64,000 bases of DNA from Reticulitermes lucifugus (GCA_026260175.1 JAKCWW010000105.1:62001-126000), one strand, 5' to 3'. Counted from the first letter of the stretch, positions 1 to 11,365 are shown. A program made the numbers and translations. The notes: a model not told the origin generated them from the sequence alone.

Positions 1-413
1 GCTTTACAGTAGGTCCCTAATTTTGGTGAGCCCACTCATGGATGTAAGAGTCTTAAATCTTACATAAAGAAGTATGGGAAGTAAGGATAGCCCTGTATTC
101 CTTTAGTCTGATCGTAGACAGACTGAAACTATGTGCTTATAATAGGTCACTTTATTAATGAGTGTCAGTTATCTTCAATTGAAAGAATGTATGTCATGTG
201 CCCTGATATATATGTTTATGCGTTCTTTACACGACTTTTATAAAATTTAAATGCCATTTGGAAAATAGGGTCGCTCCGTCTGTCTGATATTTTCGGGTCC
301 TAAACTACTAAAATTATTTCAGTAGAAATTGTTTTATTCAGGAATCGGCACCCAAATTGATCTTGGGAATGTTTCTTGGTCCTATTTCAGATGAGCTAAA
401 ATATGATAACTTT
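1..413. other. unassigned AT-rich DNA
   Basis: No gene, repeat array or transposon relic is recognised here. No open frame reaches 60 codons. Confidence 0.5.
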
Positions 414-645
414 AGGATCCCGGGCTTCTAGGATGTTGCGCTGCGTCACTGGGTAAGCTGTTCTTGACGTTTCGAAGGAACATGTCGTCTTCGCCATCAA
501 GGGCTCGAGGTTCACATTCCTCATGGACCTTGCATCCTTGAATGTGAGGCAGGTTCCATAGAAAAGTTGGGAACCAGTTACCCAGCGACGAAGCGTCGCA
601 TCTCAGAAGACCAGATCCTCGACTACGCCGCTATGAAAGTCTCAA
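414..645 (+). mobile_element. palindromic element, diverged copy (family P)
   Basis: The left arm (about 428-470, ATGTTGCGCTGCGTCACTGG) is repeated inverted in the right arm (about 570-605, CCCAGCGACGAAGCGTCGCA). The right arm is followed by an asymmetric tail (605-640) with the same layout as the tails of the copies at 9454, 35714 and 38963: AGAAGA, then CTCnnCTACnnCGCCGC, then GAAAGTCT. The centre still shows CCTTGAATGTGAGG...GGTTCC..GAAA, a decayed form of the hairpin motif found in the other copies. No coding capacity is seen. It is the most diverged of the clear copies. The element class (MITE-like or retroelement-derived) is not settled by the sequence. Confidence 0.6.
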
Positions 646-1013
646 AATCGTAGAATGATACTTCTTAAAAAGAGAACAGCACCTTCAATAATATAAGGAA
701 CTTAAATGCAGATACCTTCAAAATTTATAAACTCCACTCAAAATAATTTTTTTTGGTTTGGTTTAAATTTAACTACGTACAAGAATTTTTTTTCTTTATA
801 TGCGGTATGTTAGATTTGTTGAGTAGCTACTGCTGGCAAAAACCCGGTACTACCAGATACAGCCATAGATGTAAAGGAAACTGGACTAATAAATCTGATT
901 TAATTTGATTTGAGTAGCTGCTTACTATTCATGACAATGTAGAGTCTGTAAGCATTATATATGTTGAGAATGACGTTCAGCAAGAGTGTATGATTTTAAG
1001 CGACTCGATCCGG
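646..1013. other. unassigned
   Basis: No gene or repeat recognised. The stretch ends in a run of about 10 G at 1012-1021, where base-count error is likely. Confidence 0.5.
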
Positions 1014-1142
1014 GGGGGGGGATTTCATAAGCGTCCACTTACACGTAACCCCGTTTTTACAGTAAGAATTTTGTGCAACGCGGTTTTGTCCAACACGCCA
1101 CAATGGCTCTTCCTAACCCCCAACGTGGACCAGGGATCATTC
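1014..1142 (+). repeat. dispersed repeat Y, copy 1
   Basis: This stretch aligns by eye with 45795-45935. Shared blocks in order are GGGG-TTnnTAAGCGTC, CACGTAAC, TTTTGnGCAAC, ACGCCA, CCTAACCCC and GACnAGGGATCA. Spacing is conserved and no coding potential is visible in either copy. It is an old interspersed repeat of unknown class. Confidence 0.5.
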
Positions 1143-2589
1143 TGTTTATTTTATTGAGACAGTTGAAAAATGTACTTATGCGGTTCATATAAATGTGCAA
1201 TTGTGTTTATTCGATTGAGGTATAATTGAGTGACATTTAGTTGAGATATGCTTATTCCTTTCAGCCACGTATTTATTCGTATTATATTTATTAAGGTATA
1301 TATGTATTTATGTGGTTGGGGTAGGAATATTTATTTGTTGGGTTGGCTGAGAACAATTCACTTTCTTGTTCATTTGATTCAGATGCCCAATTTCGAAAAC
1401 AGATTGTCTCGCATCTCTCTATTAATATAATAAATGCTATAACATTGTTGCACCTTTAATTAACTGAAAACAAAATAACATTTAAGCTACTGACTCTGTA
1501 GCAGTGCTGTTACCAATTATTTTTTTAAAATTGTCAGCATTGATCTTTACAAAGATGCAGAAACTCACGGACCGAAACACATTCGCGTCAGGTTTAATAA
1601 ATAGCGCTAAACCCGGCCTGAAAGCCACTATATTATCTGTCAGACATGAGACACACAAGCTCAATATAGCTCCATGCAATGTTAATTAGGGCACCTAAGA
1701 GTACCCCTTTCTTCTGTTTTAATGCAATAAACTAGCAAGCAGTGAACATGTATTAACCACGGTATCAATTTCTTTTCATCTCAGAAGTACATGGTTCCTT
1801 AAGCACGAATGATGCGATCACATCTCTCTATGGACACATTGCACAGACACTCGCTCTCTGTCTATCTGTCTGTCTGACTCGCTGTCTCTCTCGGTCAATC
1901 TCACAGAGCCTCTCAAGTAAATGCTTTCTTCTGCAGAAACAAGTTCTGATGTTATTTTGTTTGTTACTGCCCTGTTTGCATGCTCTTGATGGTATTTCTG
2001 CATTGAAAGACAAAAATATATATGTAGGTCTAATCTATACACTTGGCTATAAATTATAAGTGCTCCGTGCATAGTTCTGTTCTCGAAGAATATCTTTGCA
2101 AACTGAAGCCAAATATCGTCTGTCATTTACTCGTGACGTGCATTCCAGAATTGACTGTTTAACTGCTTTGCTGAACTTGCAATATTTCATAGAATGATAT
2201 ATTTCTGCATACGCTATTCTTGAAGTGTAGCTACTTCTATCTGAGAGCAAAGCCAGGCGCAGCAAGGCCCATGAATACAAATATTGTCTTATAGGAAGAA
2301 ACCCATCTTTTCTGTGAAAACTATTGACTGGCATCGTTCCAGTTTTTTCTTTCAAATATTTATTCCTAATGTTTGACATGGACCCACTTCCGTAGCAACA
2401 GTGTGTACAATGACACCACCATTTGCAATTTTACAGTAATTGCGCAAAATTCACCCATAGGTTAGAGCATAAGACTCGTTATGACAGACAAAGGTACTTA
2501 TAGGGAGAACTTAAGGATATGTCTTCATTACTTTCCGTATACAGAGACTAGCACAGATGGTGCGTTGATAAGGAAGAAATAATTTGTTA
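1143..2589. other. unassigned, with CTGT/CTCT-rich patch
   Basis: No gene recognised. A degenerate pyrimidine microsatellite (CTGT/CTCT repeats) lies at about 1850-1905. The 102-codon minus frame at 1818-2126 reads through that patch (RERDSESDRQIDRER) and has no protein-like feature beyond it. Confidence 0.45.
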
Positions 2590-2835
2590 ATGTCCTACAT
2601 GTTAGATAAGGACCGGAAGACCGGGATTCGATTATTTTTGCCATGACTGTGCCCACAGCGGCCCTGATGTCCCCCTTCCAAGCCTCCTATATGACGTACT
2701 TTTAATAGGTACCGGGGGGGGGCTCTTTACTTTCTGGCAGACCGGCCGGACTTGCAGTTAATGTCCATCTACTCCGGGGACTAAGAATATCTGGAGTTAT
2801 ACCTCCACTTCCCTATACGTCATCTTGATGTGGTG
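2590..2835 (+). mobile_element. tRNA-headed SINE (family X), copy 1
   Basis: Begins in a B-box-like stretch (ACCGGAAGACCGGGATTCGATT, about 2610-2631). The body continues CAGCGGCCCTGATGTCC, CAAGCCTCCTAT, GGTACC, a run of 9 G, CTCTTTAC, GGCCGG, and ends CTATACCTCCACTTCCCTATACG in degraded form. The same blocks occur in reverse orientation at 16970-17225 and 54430-54625 and in direct orientation at 17335-17505. The A box is not convincing, so the head may be incomplete. Confidence 0.6.
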
Positions 2836-3007
2836 CTTAAGAGCAGTACACTAATCATTTTTGTGTGTTTTTCACTGATACTACAAATTCCCTGCACCTC
2901 TGCGTTGTTGCGTAGATTATAAAGGATTTCTCACCCACGGGAGTGTTGGCAGTCTACAGGCCTATCGAACGTAAAGGCAGCAAGAAACATCATATGATTA
3001 TTGTGTA

Positions 3008-3052
3008 CTGCTACTACTACTACTACTAGTAGTAGTAGTGGTAGTAGAAGCA
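3008..3052. repeat. self-complementary trinucleotide repeat (CTA)n(GTA)n
   Basis: A CTA run turns into a TAG/GTA run at ACTAGT, giving a perfect hairpin with arms of about 18 bases, then decays (TGGTAGTAGAAGC). Confidence 0.9.
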
Positions 3053-4009
3053 ACACAAAAATAAGCTTCCCTCTTGGTGAATTTAAAACTAACCGGACTC
3101 TCATGTTGCAAGAAGAAATAGGACATTCCTCTTTCCTTTCTCATATGTTTAAGAAGAAACACAGCAGACCTCGATAAATCTAATCAGAAGTATAACCCTT
3201 CTACTTCACTTTACATACATTCGAGAGGAACTGGAGCAACACGGTGATTCATAAGTTGAATATGCACATGTAATAGTAATACTACATATGTAAGTAATTG
3301 CCGAGCTGTATGAAGTCTTCGTCTGTGGGATTATTTCATTACATCTGTAAATAGCTGAAGCGAGGAGATTTATAATGACACTTAAGTTATGAGGCTTAAG
3401 CGTGATGAGCTTCCAAGGGACAGGACCGTGAAGTCAAGAAGCAGAACAAAAAGCAGTAATGTGTTTCTTTTCCCTCAACCTTTTCTTCTCAAGCCCGGGA
3501 ATATGGTATGTCCCATGCAGTGGCAGAATACGTGACGTGTCTAAAGTTTCCAAGTACCGAACAAGTGAATGACTGTTATACGGATCGCCTGGATTGGACA
3601 CGGCAAAGACTCGAGTGTCACCGAACGCTGGCTTCGGTCGAGTTAATATTCTGCCCCGATGAAAATTATAGCAGAATGACGCAGCGGTCGTAATATAACG
3701 ATCGGCCACTATTCGATTCGCACGGTTCAAGCATCAATATAAGTTTCCGAATAGCTCCTCTGATTACAGACCGTGGAGGAGTCCTTGAATGGAAGTTTTC
3801 GCCCCCTCTCTCCTCCCCCAACTGTTTTCTCATTCTTTTTATATTTCTAAGGAAGCGAAAAGAAAGTTATTCCGAAGAAAACCAATATCCTCCCTCACCT
3901 GAGTGGACCCGTGAAAGAACAAGATGTAATAAGATCGCAGACTGGCGGACCCACAATTAATGTTTTAACGTCATACTACTAATGTCTGTACCCACATATT
4001 GCAGCGTGC
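3053..4009. other. unassigned
   Basis: No gene recognised. A 98-codon minus frame (3434-3730) and a 61-codon plus frame (3508-3693) overlap one another. Neither shows a domain I know. The 3550-3700 stretch is CpG-richer than its surroundings. Confidence 0.4.
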
Positions 4010-4172
4010 ATGGGAAAGATGAGACTGCACTTTGGTTTTGAATCCGTGCGGGAGAGACCACTTCGAAGACTTTGGCTTAGATGAAAGAATAATATTAAAA
4101 TGGACCTTAAAGACATAGTATGTGAGGATGTGAAGTAAACCGATTTGTCTTAGGATAGGGACCACAGGTGAA
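4010..4172 (+). mobile_element. LINE-2 (CR1/jockey-like) C-terminal relic
   Basis: The frame from 4046 reads VRERPLRRLWLR, a stop, KNNIKMDLKDIVCEDVK, a stop, TDLS, a stop, DRDH. This matches the conserved LINE-2 tail (GKRPLGRPRRRW-EDNIKMDL-DWI-LAQDRD) seen in other copies here. Three in-frame stops show it is dead. The minus-strand frame over the same DNA (3971-4165) is only its antisense shadow. Confidence 0.7.
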
Positions 4173-4453
4173 ATCTTTTGAATACTGTAATTAATTAACT
4201 TTCGGATTTCGTAAGAGGCGGTTAACTTTGGACCAATTCAGACATTGTAAATATCACAAACCGGACTAGATTTGATGATGTTAGTTACGTTATCTTCCTT
4301 CTCAATTGAAATAGACTTTCTGAACGTGTGTGTAGGTATACAATGTATTCTAGTTCTGTCTACCTTACAGGCCACAATAAAATACTATCCAAATGGGAGT
4401 ACTTGATCAACTGCATACTGTGACAATGTTTGTCCATTACGTAAAATATAAGC

Positions 4454-4478
4454 AAATAATAATAATAATAATAATAAT
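4454..4478. repeat. (AAT)n microsatellite
   Basis: About eight uninterrupted AAT units. Confidence 0.95.
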
Positions 4479-5594
4479 GTGATAGAAATAGGTGTTTGTA
4501 ATGAAAACTAATTCAACAAGATGTTTTCCTTAAAGGCAACCGCATGATAAAATGATAATGGTAGCTATCCATGCCGATCGTATTCAGCTCCGATGTCTCC
4601 GTGTCCATTGTTTAATTAACAGACGACAAGGTTAAAAGGCAGAATTGGTACATTCGTTTATATGAGCTGTCAAAATATGTTCTGTTACATCCTGTATGCA
4701 TGTAAACGGTGCTTGTACGATGCATACTTAGGAGATATTAACAAGGTATTTGGGAAGTGTTCGTATGGCACGAATCAGAAGACCTGTGTGCTTGTTACAT
4801 GTGAACAAGTAATGTATGCCTGAAAAGGGAAGTGATAGCAGCCAAGACACGTAGGGAAGAAGAACAGGACACGGTGATAGGCAGGAATCTCTCCTTCGCC
4901 ACGGTGTGATCGACCTTGAGATAGACAACTCTGTGTGTGTGTGCGTGCGTGCGGTACGGATTCACACTCTGCCTCTGCCTGATGCCACATCATTGACGAA
5001 GAAACTCCTTGTCTTACATATTTCACACCAATGACTAACTCAATGTGACAGAGAACTTCGTGAGAAACTAACAGTCGCACAGCTACTCTTGAAATTCCTA
5101 CCTTTTACGGCAGGGGTGCACAGATTTTCCAAAAATCTAGGAGCCACTTCAAAATTCGTGCGCCAGAAGGTTGACATGAAGCAAGCTCCATACTGAGAAC
5201 CCACAAATATTAGGCTTACGGTGCAAACATTAGTCGCCGCGGTGTCCTAGTGCCCTGTATTTGTGCACCCCTGTTTCACAGAGCACGAAGATGCATTACA
5301 GGCCCTCATAAATGCATGTCACTGGTGCCTAATCTTAGCCAAGTGATTTCAGTTCACAGCCTTCAGTGCTGTGTCTGTAACGTGTCCTGCTTACCTGGTC
5401 TAAAACTTTCGAGCAATATTTCAGAAACTATAGTTTGTTCTGCTTTAACTCGTAATTTCGTACACCCTTTAAACTTCTGGTTTTCTATCGCTCCCTATCC
5501 CAGCTGATGACCACACTCTCATCCGTAGCAGCTCTGTGAATTTTTTTCAGATTTTAACGTAATACTATTTTCAACTTCCAAAGCATTTAGTTTC
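4479..5594. other. unassigned
   Basis: No gene recognised. A short (GT)n(GC/GT)n tract sits at 4931-4951. Open frames of 66-101 codons on both strands overlap and look like chance. Confidence 0.45.
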
Positions 5595-5800
5595 TTGGCA
5601 ACGGATCACTCCACATCAAGATCTTTTCATGTGGGCAGGAGTCTTGCTTCATATTTGGGCGGTTCCGGGTTCGAACCTCAACCCAGACCGGCAATTGTGA
5701 CAGATTTTTGTGGCTCCTCTCAACCTGTCGAGAAAAATGCCAGAAGATTACCTGAAATTGGATAATGGCCATTTTTTTCAAATCATTCTCACTTCATTCT
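5595..5800 (+). mobile_element. tRNA-derived SINE relic
   Basis: A B-box-like CCGGGTTCGAACCTCAACCC (5665-5684) is followed by CCGGCAATTGTGACAGATTTTTGTGG, CTCTCAACCTG and AAAAATGCCAG. This is the order of tRNA head then body common in insect SINEs. The A-box side is degraded. Family assignment is from memory. Confidence 0.5.
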
Positions 5801-6278
5801 CTGAACATTCTATCATGCCAGGCTAGATAACTTGAGGCACTAAGCATGTAGTCAATAAGCCAGACATAAGTAACGCTTTGCTACTGACATCTTCCCCTAT
5901 GTTTTTCAATCACCCCGCAGTGACTCTCTTCTCTACAATATCGGACATCAAGCACTCTTTAACATCGGCACACCCATTCCGCCAGCTTCCGTTTCGAGGT
6001 GTCACTTGTAAACTAACGGAATGAATGTTCCTTGCCCTTGACTTCACGGCTTTTAATCATGTTTGGAAGATTGTTGCATTAGTTCTCTGACAGATTCCTG
6101 CAGAATATGACTGTTTCTTGCACAAGTTAGATTTGCACGTGAAACTGAAATGCGTCCCTAAACAGTTCGGTTTCTGTGATTTCGGATTTGGAATACTTAT
6201 GACATTGTGAGTAACAGGGGAGCAGAATAAGGTGGGTAGCATTGGTCGTTCATTAATCTGGTAACAGACCAAATTCAT
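5801..6278. other. unassigned
   Basis: Nothing recognised apart from the short GAAT/TGAA tail of the adjoining LINE at its right edge. Confidence 0.45.
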
Positions 6279-6527
6279 TCATTCTGTAGTCTGTCTTACG
6301 ACAGGTCCGTAGGCTCTTCCAAAGCGAGTTCTCCACAGGGTGCGATCTAGTGCTTCCTCTTTCAATTTCCAGTATCTTATTTTTTCCTTAAGGTCATCCA
6401 GTAGCTGCTTACGCCTTCTTCCTCGTCTTCCCGTCATTTCCATTACCTCCTCTTGTGACTTACGCTGATGTTCTGTCACGCATTTCTGCAAGCCAAAGAT
6501 ATGATGAAGAATATTGTCTTCTGACAT
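6279..6527 (-). mobile_element. LINE-1 (RTE-like non-LTR element), C-terminal fragment
   Basis: An 82-codon open frame whose last 50 residues are well preserved: TGRRGRRRKQLLDDLKEK, then YWKLKEEALDRTLWRTRFGR, then YGPVVRQTTE and stop. This is the basic C-terminal end of a non-LTR retrotransposon endonuclease/reverse transcriptase polyprotein, here lacking everything upstream. Directly after the stop comes GAATGAATGAA, a short tandem tail with almost no 3' UTR, which fits RTE-type elements (an inference). The same C-terminus, more decayed, occurs on the plus strand at 41410-41575. The intact frame suggests this copy is younger than the LINE-2 relics. Confidence 0.75.
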
Positions 6528-8179
6528 GTGATGTCCTATTGTTTGGCATAGCTGTCACACTGCACGGCATCACAACGAAAAATACAGTGTTATTCGTATT
6601 CGCGACTTTGAAAACCACAAATCTTACAAACGTATAGTGTCTAAGAACAGCGTAATTACATTCAATTTTGTGTCCCTTAGTTATTTTTCTCTCACAGTTT
6701 CGTGAGTTCAGTTATCGTAAACATTTTAAAACAAAATTTAAAGTAACGTATTTTACACTTCAAATAAAAATATATAGAGCTAGTAATACTTTTTATTTTA
6801 TTTGAAGTAAATGTCTCTATTCTAAACTTCTTATTTTCCTCTCTTCCATGTGTGGGTGTGCACTTTATTCACCTTCCATTCCTGCAGTACCGACGGTGCT
6901 TTTGTTGAGCATTTTCACTTACACTTTCGAACAGAATCCTCAGAGAAGGTATATGAAATACATTCGGTAGTGACATTAGGAAGGTGTTCGTAATGAATTA
7001 ACACTATTATCGGTTTATCAGTTTTAATAAACCATGAGGTAAAAGTATGGTTGATTTTATTTCCAAAGTGTTGAATTTATGAAGGGTAAAACTAAAAATG
7101 TACTCTCACATGCATGAATTTGTTTACAATTATCTTGATAACGTAACAGCATACGTCGATTGACATTTCTCTACAAAAATGAGGCAACTCAGTTACACGT
7201 AAGTTATTATGTTCTGTAAAGCATAAACATTTTTGTGGTACAGAAAGAAAATTCACTTTAATAAATAGAAGAAGTTATTCATTGAAAACTGGACCCTGGT
7301 GTGAGCAACCTGAATATTACTACACTGAATAAAAAAGGCGGATGAGACGGGCGGGATACATAGCCGTAGACTCCAAGGCAGAAATAGAAACAGGATTAAA
7401 AATTGCAGCAGAAAACCTCAAGGGGAGAGACCAAGTGGCGAACCTGCTAAGTTTCAAAAACTGCAGAGTAAATCGTCTGCCTTCCTTTGGTTTTATGAAG
7501 TTCACGAATTGATACTGCCTCAGTAGGAACAAAACAACAGCAGTCTGTCTTACAGAGATGCCGCATTTTCGTCTCCGGTATTCTGCTGTCCTACACAAAA
7601 CGTGGCCACTAACCGTGGGATTTTTGTATAGCGATTTGTACAAACCGTTTATTATGGCTTCTTTGTCTTTGTCTACCACCAATATTGAATGGTGCCAAGA
7701 TTAGCGAACACTGCACATCAGCATTCGTCATTGTTGCCAACTCGTGCCTTTTTCCCCTTTTTTTTCTGTGTTACTTCTGCGGGATCCATGTGGACGTAGT
7801 GTTTTACTGTAAGAGAGGTCGCTGTCGAGAGCAATGACCATCTTGTCATTTTATTGCTGCAGCGTTGTTTTCTGTGTTTGCGAGTATCGTGACCATTAAA
7901 ACAAATCCCAGTAGTAAGTACATAGCATCATGTTCTGGAAAGGTCCAAAAAAGTCTTCGTTCTAAAATGGTATTTGTTTCACGTTATTTCATATGCATCC
8001 TCACACACTGAGTTGTGCCATTATTTCAAAGTAAGTCATTTTGGAGTCGAGAAATGTGCGTTAACTTTCGTGCCCATATTTAAACGTTTAAAAAATATAA
8101 CATCATTTCTGCCGAGTATCTGTCTATATCTGAACCGCTCTGGGTAAGGACAGAGCACAGTACAGTCGTCCCCCGGCTG
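6528..8179. other. unassigned
   Basis: No family recognised. The longest frame is a 120-codon minus ORF (7320-7682, ending RFATWSLPLRFSAAIFNP). It has no domain I can name, no second copy in the window and no splice context I trust. Confidence 0.4.
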
Positions 8180-8662
8180 ACATGGTTGCACACTTAGTCG
8201 TTTGCCCGCACACCCAATTTATTAAGCCAAGCGCGAAAATTCCTACGTATGATGCTGCATATATCTTCGAGCTGATGAAGTGTCATGAGAAGGAGCCCAC
8301 GCTCTACGATCTTGTTGAAATTCAGAAGCAAAGCGCCCTTGAAGAAGCTGAGGAGCTGAGAAACCTGAGCGTAAGCCTAAGGAGAGGACCGTTATGGTTT
8401 TGATGTTCTCTGTGGGGCTTGCACACATTGAAGCTGGCCTCAAGGTGTTTCAGCACATTGATTGGAACGAGTAGCGAGCGGCAGCAGCTAGACAAAGAAT
8501 TATGAGGATGCTTGCTGGCTATGAGGTGATTCTGAAGGAGAAAAGGTCTTTTCTCGTCAGACTTCCGTGCTTGATATTTTTCAAGTCATCTTCAGGGACT
8601 CGTGCATCGCCACCTGTATTGATGGGCATTGGGGATGACCCGCCTGCAGTGTAAGAGTGTCT
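8180..8662 (+). mobile_element. Tigger/pogo-type (TIGD1-like) transposase C-terminal pseudogene
   Basis: The first open frame (8182-8403) contains FELMKCHEKEPTLYDLVEIQ and KQSALEEAEEL. After a frameshift near 8400 the next frame gives VGLAHIEAGLKVFQHIDWNE, a stop, RAAAARQRIMRMLAGYEVIL, KEKRS, LIFFKSSSGTRASPP and GIGDDPPAV stop. This is the C-terminal end of the Tigger transposase family (Tc1/mariner superfamily, CENP-B-related), beyond the DDE catalytic core. The helix-turn-helix and DDE regions are absent. At least one frameshift and one stop disable it. Terminal inverted repeats were not found. The family call is by recall of the TIGD1-like tail and is fairly secure. Confidence 0.75.
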
Positions 8663-8705
8663 TCTTCATACACACTTTTGTCAATATTTTTATAAATACA
8701 AGTGT

Positions 8706-8735
8706 CTGATGATGGTGTCGTAAGGTCGAAACCTG
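8706..8735 (+). other. hammerhead-like motif, degenerate
   Basis: CTGATGATGG, 12 bases, GGTCGAAACCTGTAG, just 3' of the Tigger remnant. The core strings CTGATGA and GAAAC are present, but the intervening bases do not form a good stem II. Confidence 0.3.
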
Positions 8736-9258
8736 TAGTACAATCTGACAAAATAATTGTCAAATTTGAGTTGCGATTGACGGTTCTTTTACTTTCTTTT
8801 TACATTGTAATATGTTTGTAATTTCATTTTTGTAAATTTTTTTTATAAGTGTAAATATATCTACTTGTCTTGGTCAAAACTAATTGTCTGGAAACACTCT
8901 CCCCATTTTAACACTGCTTTTACGGAAAAATATGCATCGACTGGCGTCGTCTCGACTAACGTCGCCGGTCTCAGAAAGACCAACGACGAAACCCAGAAGA
9001 GGTCTAGTGGCGCTGGTTAAAAAGGCCCTTTTAGGCATCAAATTCCGGTAGGCTAGCCCGTAATCAGTCATTACACTGTCTAGCTACTCCGGCTCGTGAA
9101 GTCTGTCGAAGGTGTAATACACTGGACCTTTCTGGCGTAGGTGGAATTCAGAGATTTGGACAAGTGGCTTCGTATTACACCGGACCTCTGTTGGCTGCAC
9201 TTTCTAGTGATGACACACACTAATGTTTTATACATTTTTCTATTGTGTCTGGTTCTCA
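8736..9258. other. unassigned
   Basis: No gene recognised. The block 8930-9060 is CpG-richer (GTCGTCTCGACTAACGTCG) but has no open frame of note. Confidence 0.4.
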
Positions 9259-9290
9259 CTGATGATGGCCCAGGCCGAAACATATCAGGA
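9259..9290 (+). other. hammerhead-like hairpin motif, best stem II among isolated copies
   Basis: CTGATGA, one extra T, then GGCC-CA-GGCC (perfect 4-bp stem), then GAAACATATCAG. The core order CUGANGA/stem II/GAAA is that of a hammerhead ribozyme. The unpaired T between A9 and the first stem II pair is non-canonical and no stem I partner is evident. Confidence 0.4.
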
Positions 9291-9453
9291 GATAATAATA
9301 TGTAATGATAATATATTCCATTTGACTGCAAGTGCAGTTTTATACGATTATTATTAAATGTCTAATCCACAATTCGTGTGGGCCTAAGTATAATCCATGA
9401 AGATAATCCAATTGGACCGAAATATGTCAGGTCCCGAATAAAGAAGAGGCATG

Positions 9454-9704
9454 CGCTCTTATAAGATATTACGCAGCATAGAATGGTAATTCTGTACCGA
9501 CGTTTCGGGATAACTTATCGGCCCTATCTTCAAGGGTCAGAAAGTCCAAGAAGAAATCTTTCTTCTTGGAATTTTTTACCCTTGAAGATGGGACCGATAG
9601 GTTGTCACTAAACGTCGGTACAGAATTACCATTCTACGCTGCGTAATGTCCGAGGAGAGCGCAGATCTCATCTACATCGCGGCGGAAGCCTGAAATCACG
9701 CATA
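9454..9704 (+). mobile_element. palindromic element (family P), full palindrome
   Basis: The left arm (GCGCTCTTATAAGATATTACGC... to about 9550) and right arm (about 9567 to 9662, ...GCGTAATGTCCGAGGAGAGCGC) are inverted copies meeting at a hairpin, CCAAGAAGAAA-TC-TTTCTTCTTGG. Each arm contains the hairpin motif: minus orientation at 9497-9533 with CGAAACGTCGG intact, plus orientation at 9581-9617 where CCGAAAC has become CACTAAAC. An asymmetric tail (9663-9704, GCAGATCTCATCTACATCGC, GGCGGAAGCCTGAAATCA) is shared with the other copies. No open frame is present. Confidence 0.75.
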
Positions 9705-9761
9705 TTAATAAACAAGGTGCCATTTACACGCATATCGGTGCTTTTATGGTCGTAATTTGTG

Positions 9762-9850
9762 AGTATGAATCTCAATTTTCTTTCCCGTAGTGTGAGAGGC
9801 TGTGTTTCACACCCATACACAGCAACAGGTGAAATTATGACTTCTTAGGC
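9762..9850 (-). mobile_element. LINE-2 relic, RT tail block YGCET
   Basis: The minus strand reads VIISPVAVYGCETQPLTLRE, then RKLRF. This is the conserved block ILPVVLYGCETWTLTLREE just after the catalytic part of non-LTR reverse transcriptases. Only about 30 residues are legible before homology fades. Confidence 0.6.
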
Positions 9851-10029
9851 TTGCTTGGTAATGAACAATTAATTAATCAATCAATTAATTAAACGCCTTA
9901 ATTTTAAATGATTCTGAAATGGTGGATAGTCATAGACGTGACTGAAATTTTGGATCGCCTGTCGTCCCAGACTACAAACTGACAGATATTGGTGAACTGC
10001 GGAGTTCGCGTAGTGTTTCATTTACTTAC

Positions 10030-10128
10030 AGTAGGAGTGGGGAAATGTTAAATTGTACCAAACGGCCTTGGGACACAAACCGCTAACCCGCTGACAGCGA
10101 GGCGGATGTGCTACAATGAGTCACCAAT
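10030..10128 (-). mobile_element. tRNA-derived SINE head
   Basis: On the minus strand GTGACTCATTGTAGCACATC resembles a tRNA A-box region (TGGCTCAGTGGTAGC). It is followed by GCGGTTTGTGTCCCAAGGCC in the B-box position, where the B box itself is badly mutated. The tail runs into TACAATTTAACATTTCCCC. Confidence 0.4.
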
Positions 10129-11365
10129 CTCAGCAGTGTTGTGTAATTTGGCCCTGAAACATGAGTTCATTTAGTGTATCTGAAGTTCACCAGTTTTTTT
10201 TATTGGTACACAGATAAATACAAACAAGTTTGCATTCTCCTCTCTTTGTAAAACAACGAACTAGGTATAGTACGCATATTTTGTTATGATTATTTTCAAC
10301 ACATCTTTTAAAGGGAGTATTGATACTTGATAAATAGCGACATTTATTTACGCAGAACGTGCTGAAAACGCGGGAAAGCCTTTATTTCTAACAACAAATA
10401 CAATTGTTCAAATTTGCTGCTTAATTCACTGCGTCTACGTAATGCCTAAAATGTATGTAGCGTTATTTTTACTGATTAGAAACTTAAATGTTAGACTGTA
10501 ATTAAAATAGTGTGCCGGTATGGATGTCAGGTTGCCAAAATATTTGTAAGTTAACCGGCGGAACTTTGTAAAGTGTCAGGACAACAAATATCGACACATT
10601 GTCCGCATGTTTGGTGCCGGCACTTTACAGGATTTGCAGAAAATAAAATAAGCTATCTTCGCAACTGTAAGTGTAGATGTCTAATAATTTTCTTTCATGG
10701 ACTAACTGGAGGGTCAATCTGACCCGAGTGTAACAGCGCACCTGCGTACTTTAAATCAGTTATCCACGAAGTGGTCTGATCTTCATCCGCATTATGGAAT
10801 TAAGTTTACTTATTCCTGCTCTTAGGTAGAACACTGTGTCGCGTTGTTCTGACCTAAAGGAAAATGTGTAGCCTGCAGTTTTCGTTCAAGAAATACGTAA
10901 AATTTCTAAGGGAAGATCTCAACTCAAGATTTTCGCCATGCTTTAAATCTTGAATTATCGCGTTTACATGAATGATTGCATCAACCTTGAGGCCCACCTG
11001 AAACAATGACTTGCCCACAGTGTTTCTTTCCCCAGTTTTTCTTTTTAAAGAACATGGACTCTGACTTCTTTATGGGCTTGCTAGAAGGCAAATGTCGCGT
11101 CTCTCTTGCCCCTTGTCTTCGTGTGACTGTAAGGTGGCTGCACTAAATTTAAAGAGAGCTGTCGAAATTCCATTAGGAGCCGCCGGACGACAACTTGCCT
11201 CTTCGGCCGTTAGAGGTGCTTCGATGCAGCTTCTCTCCGTGCGCGAAACAACGGCATTAATGCTAATGACAACAGTTATAAATTTTAAGATTTGAAATCT
11301 TCGCGGCCTTGAAGATTTATATTGCTCCCTTCTGCATTTTGACACCATGTGTTACAGTAAGTAGA
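10129..11365. other. unassigned
   Basis: No gene recognised. Two opposing small frames (11092-11295 plus, 11070-11348 minus) share a CpG-richer stretch, with no domain match in either. Confidence 0.4.

Noticed and set aside
7320-7682. 120-codon minus frame as a gene
   Set aside because: No recognisable motif; isolated; composition not clearly protein-like.
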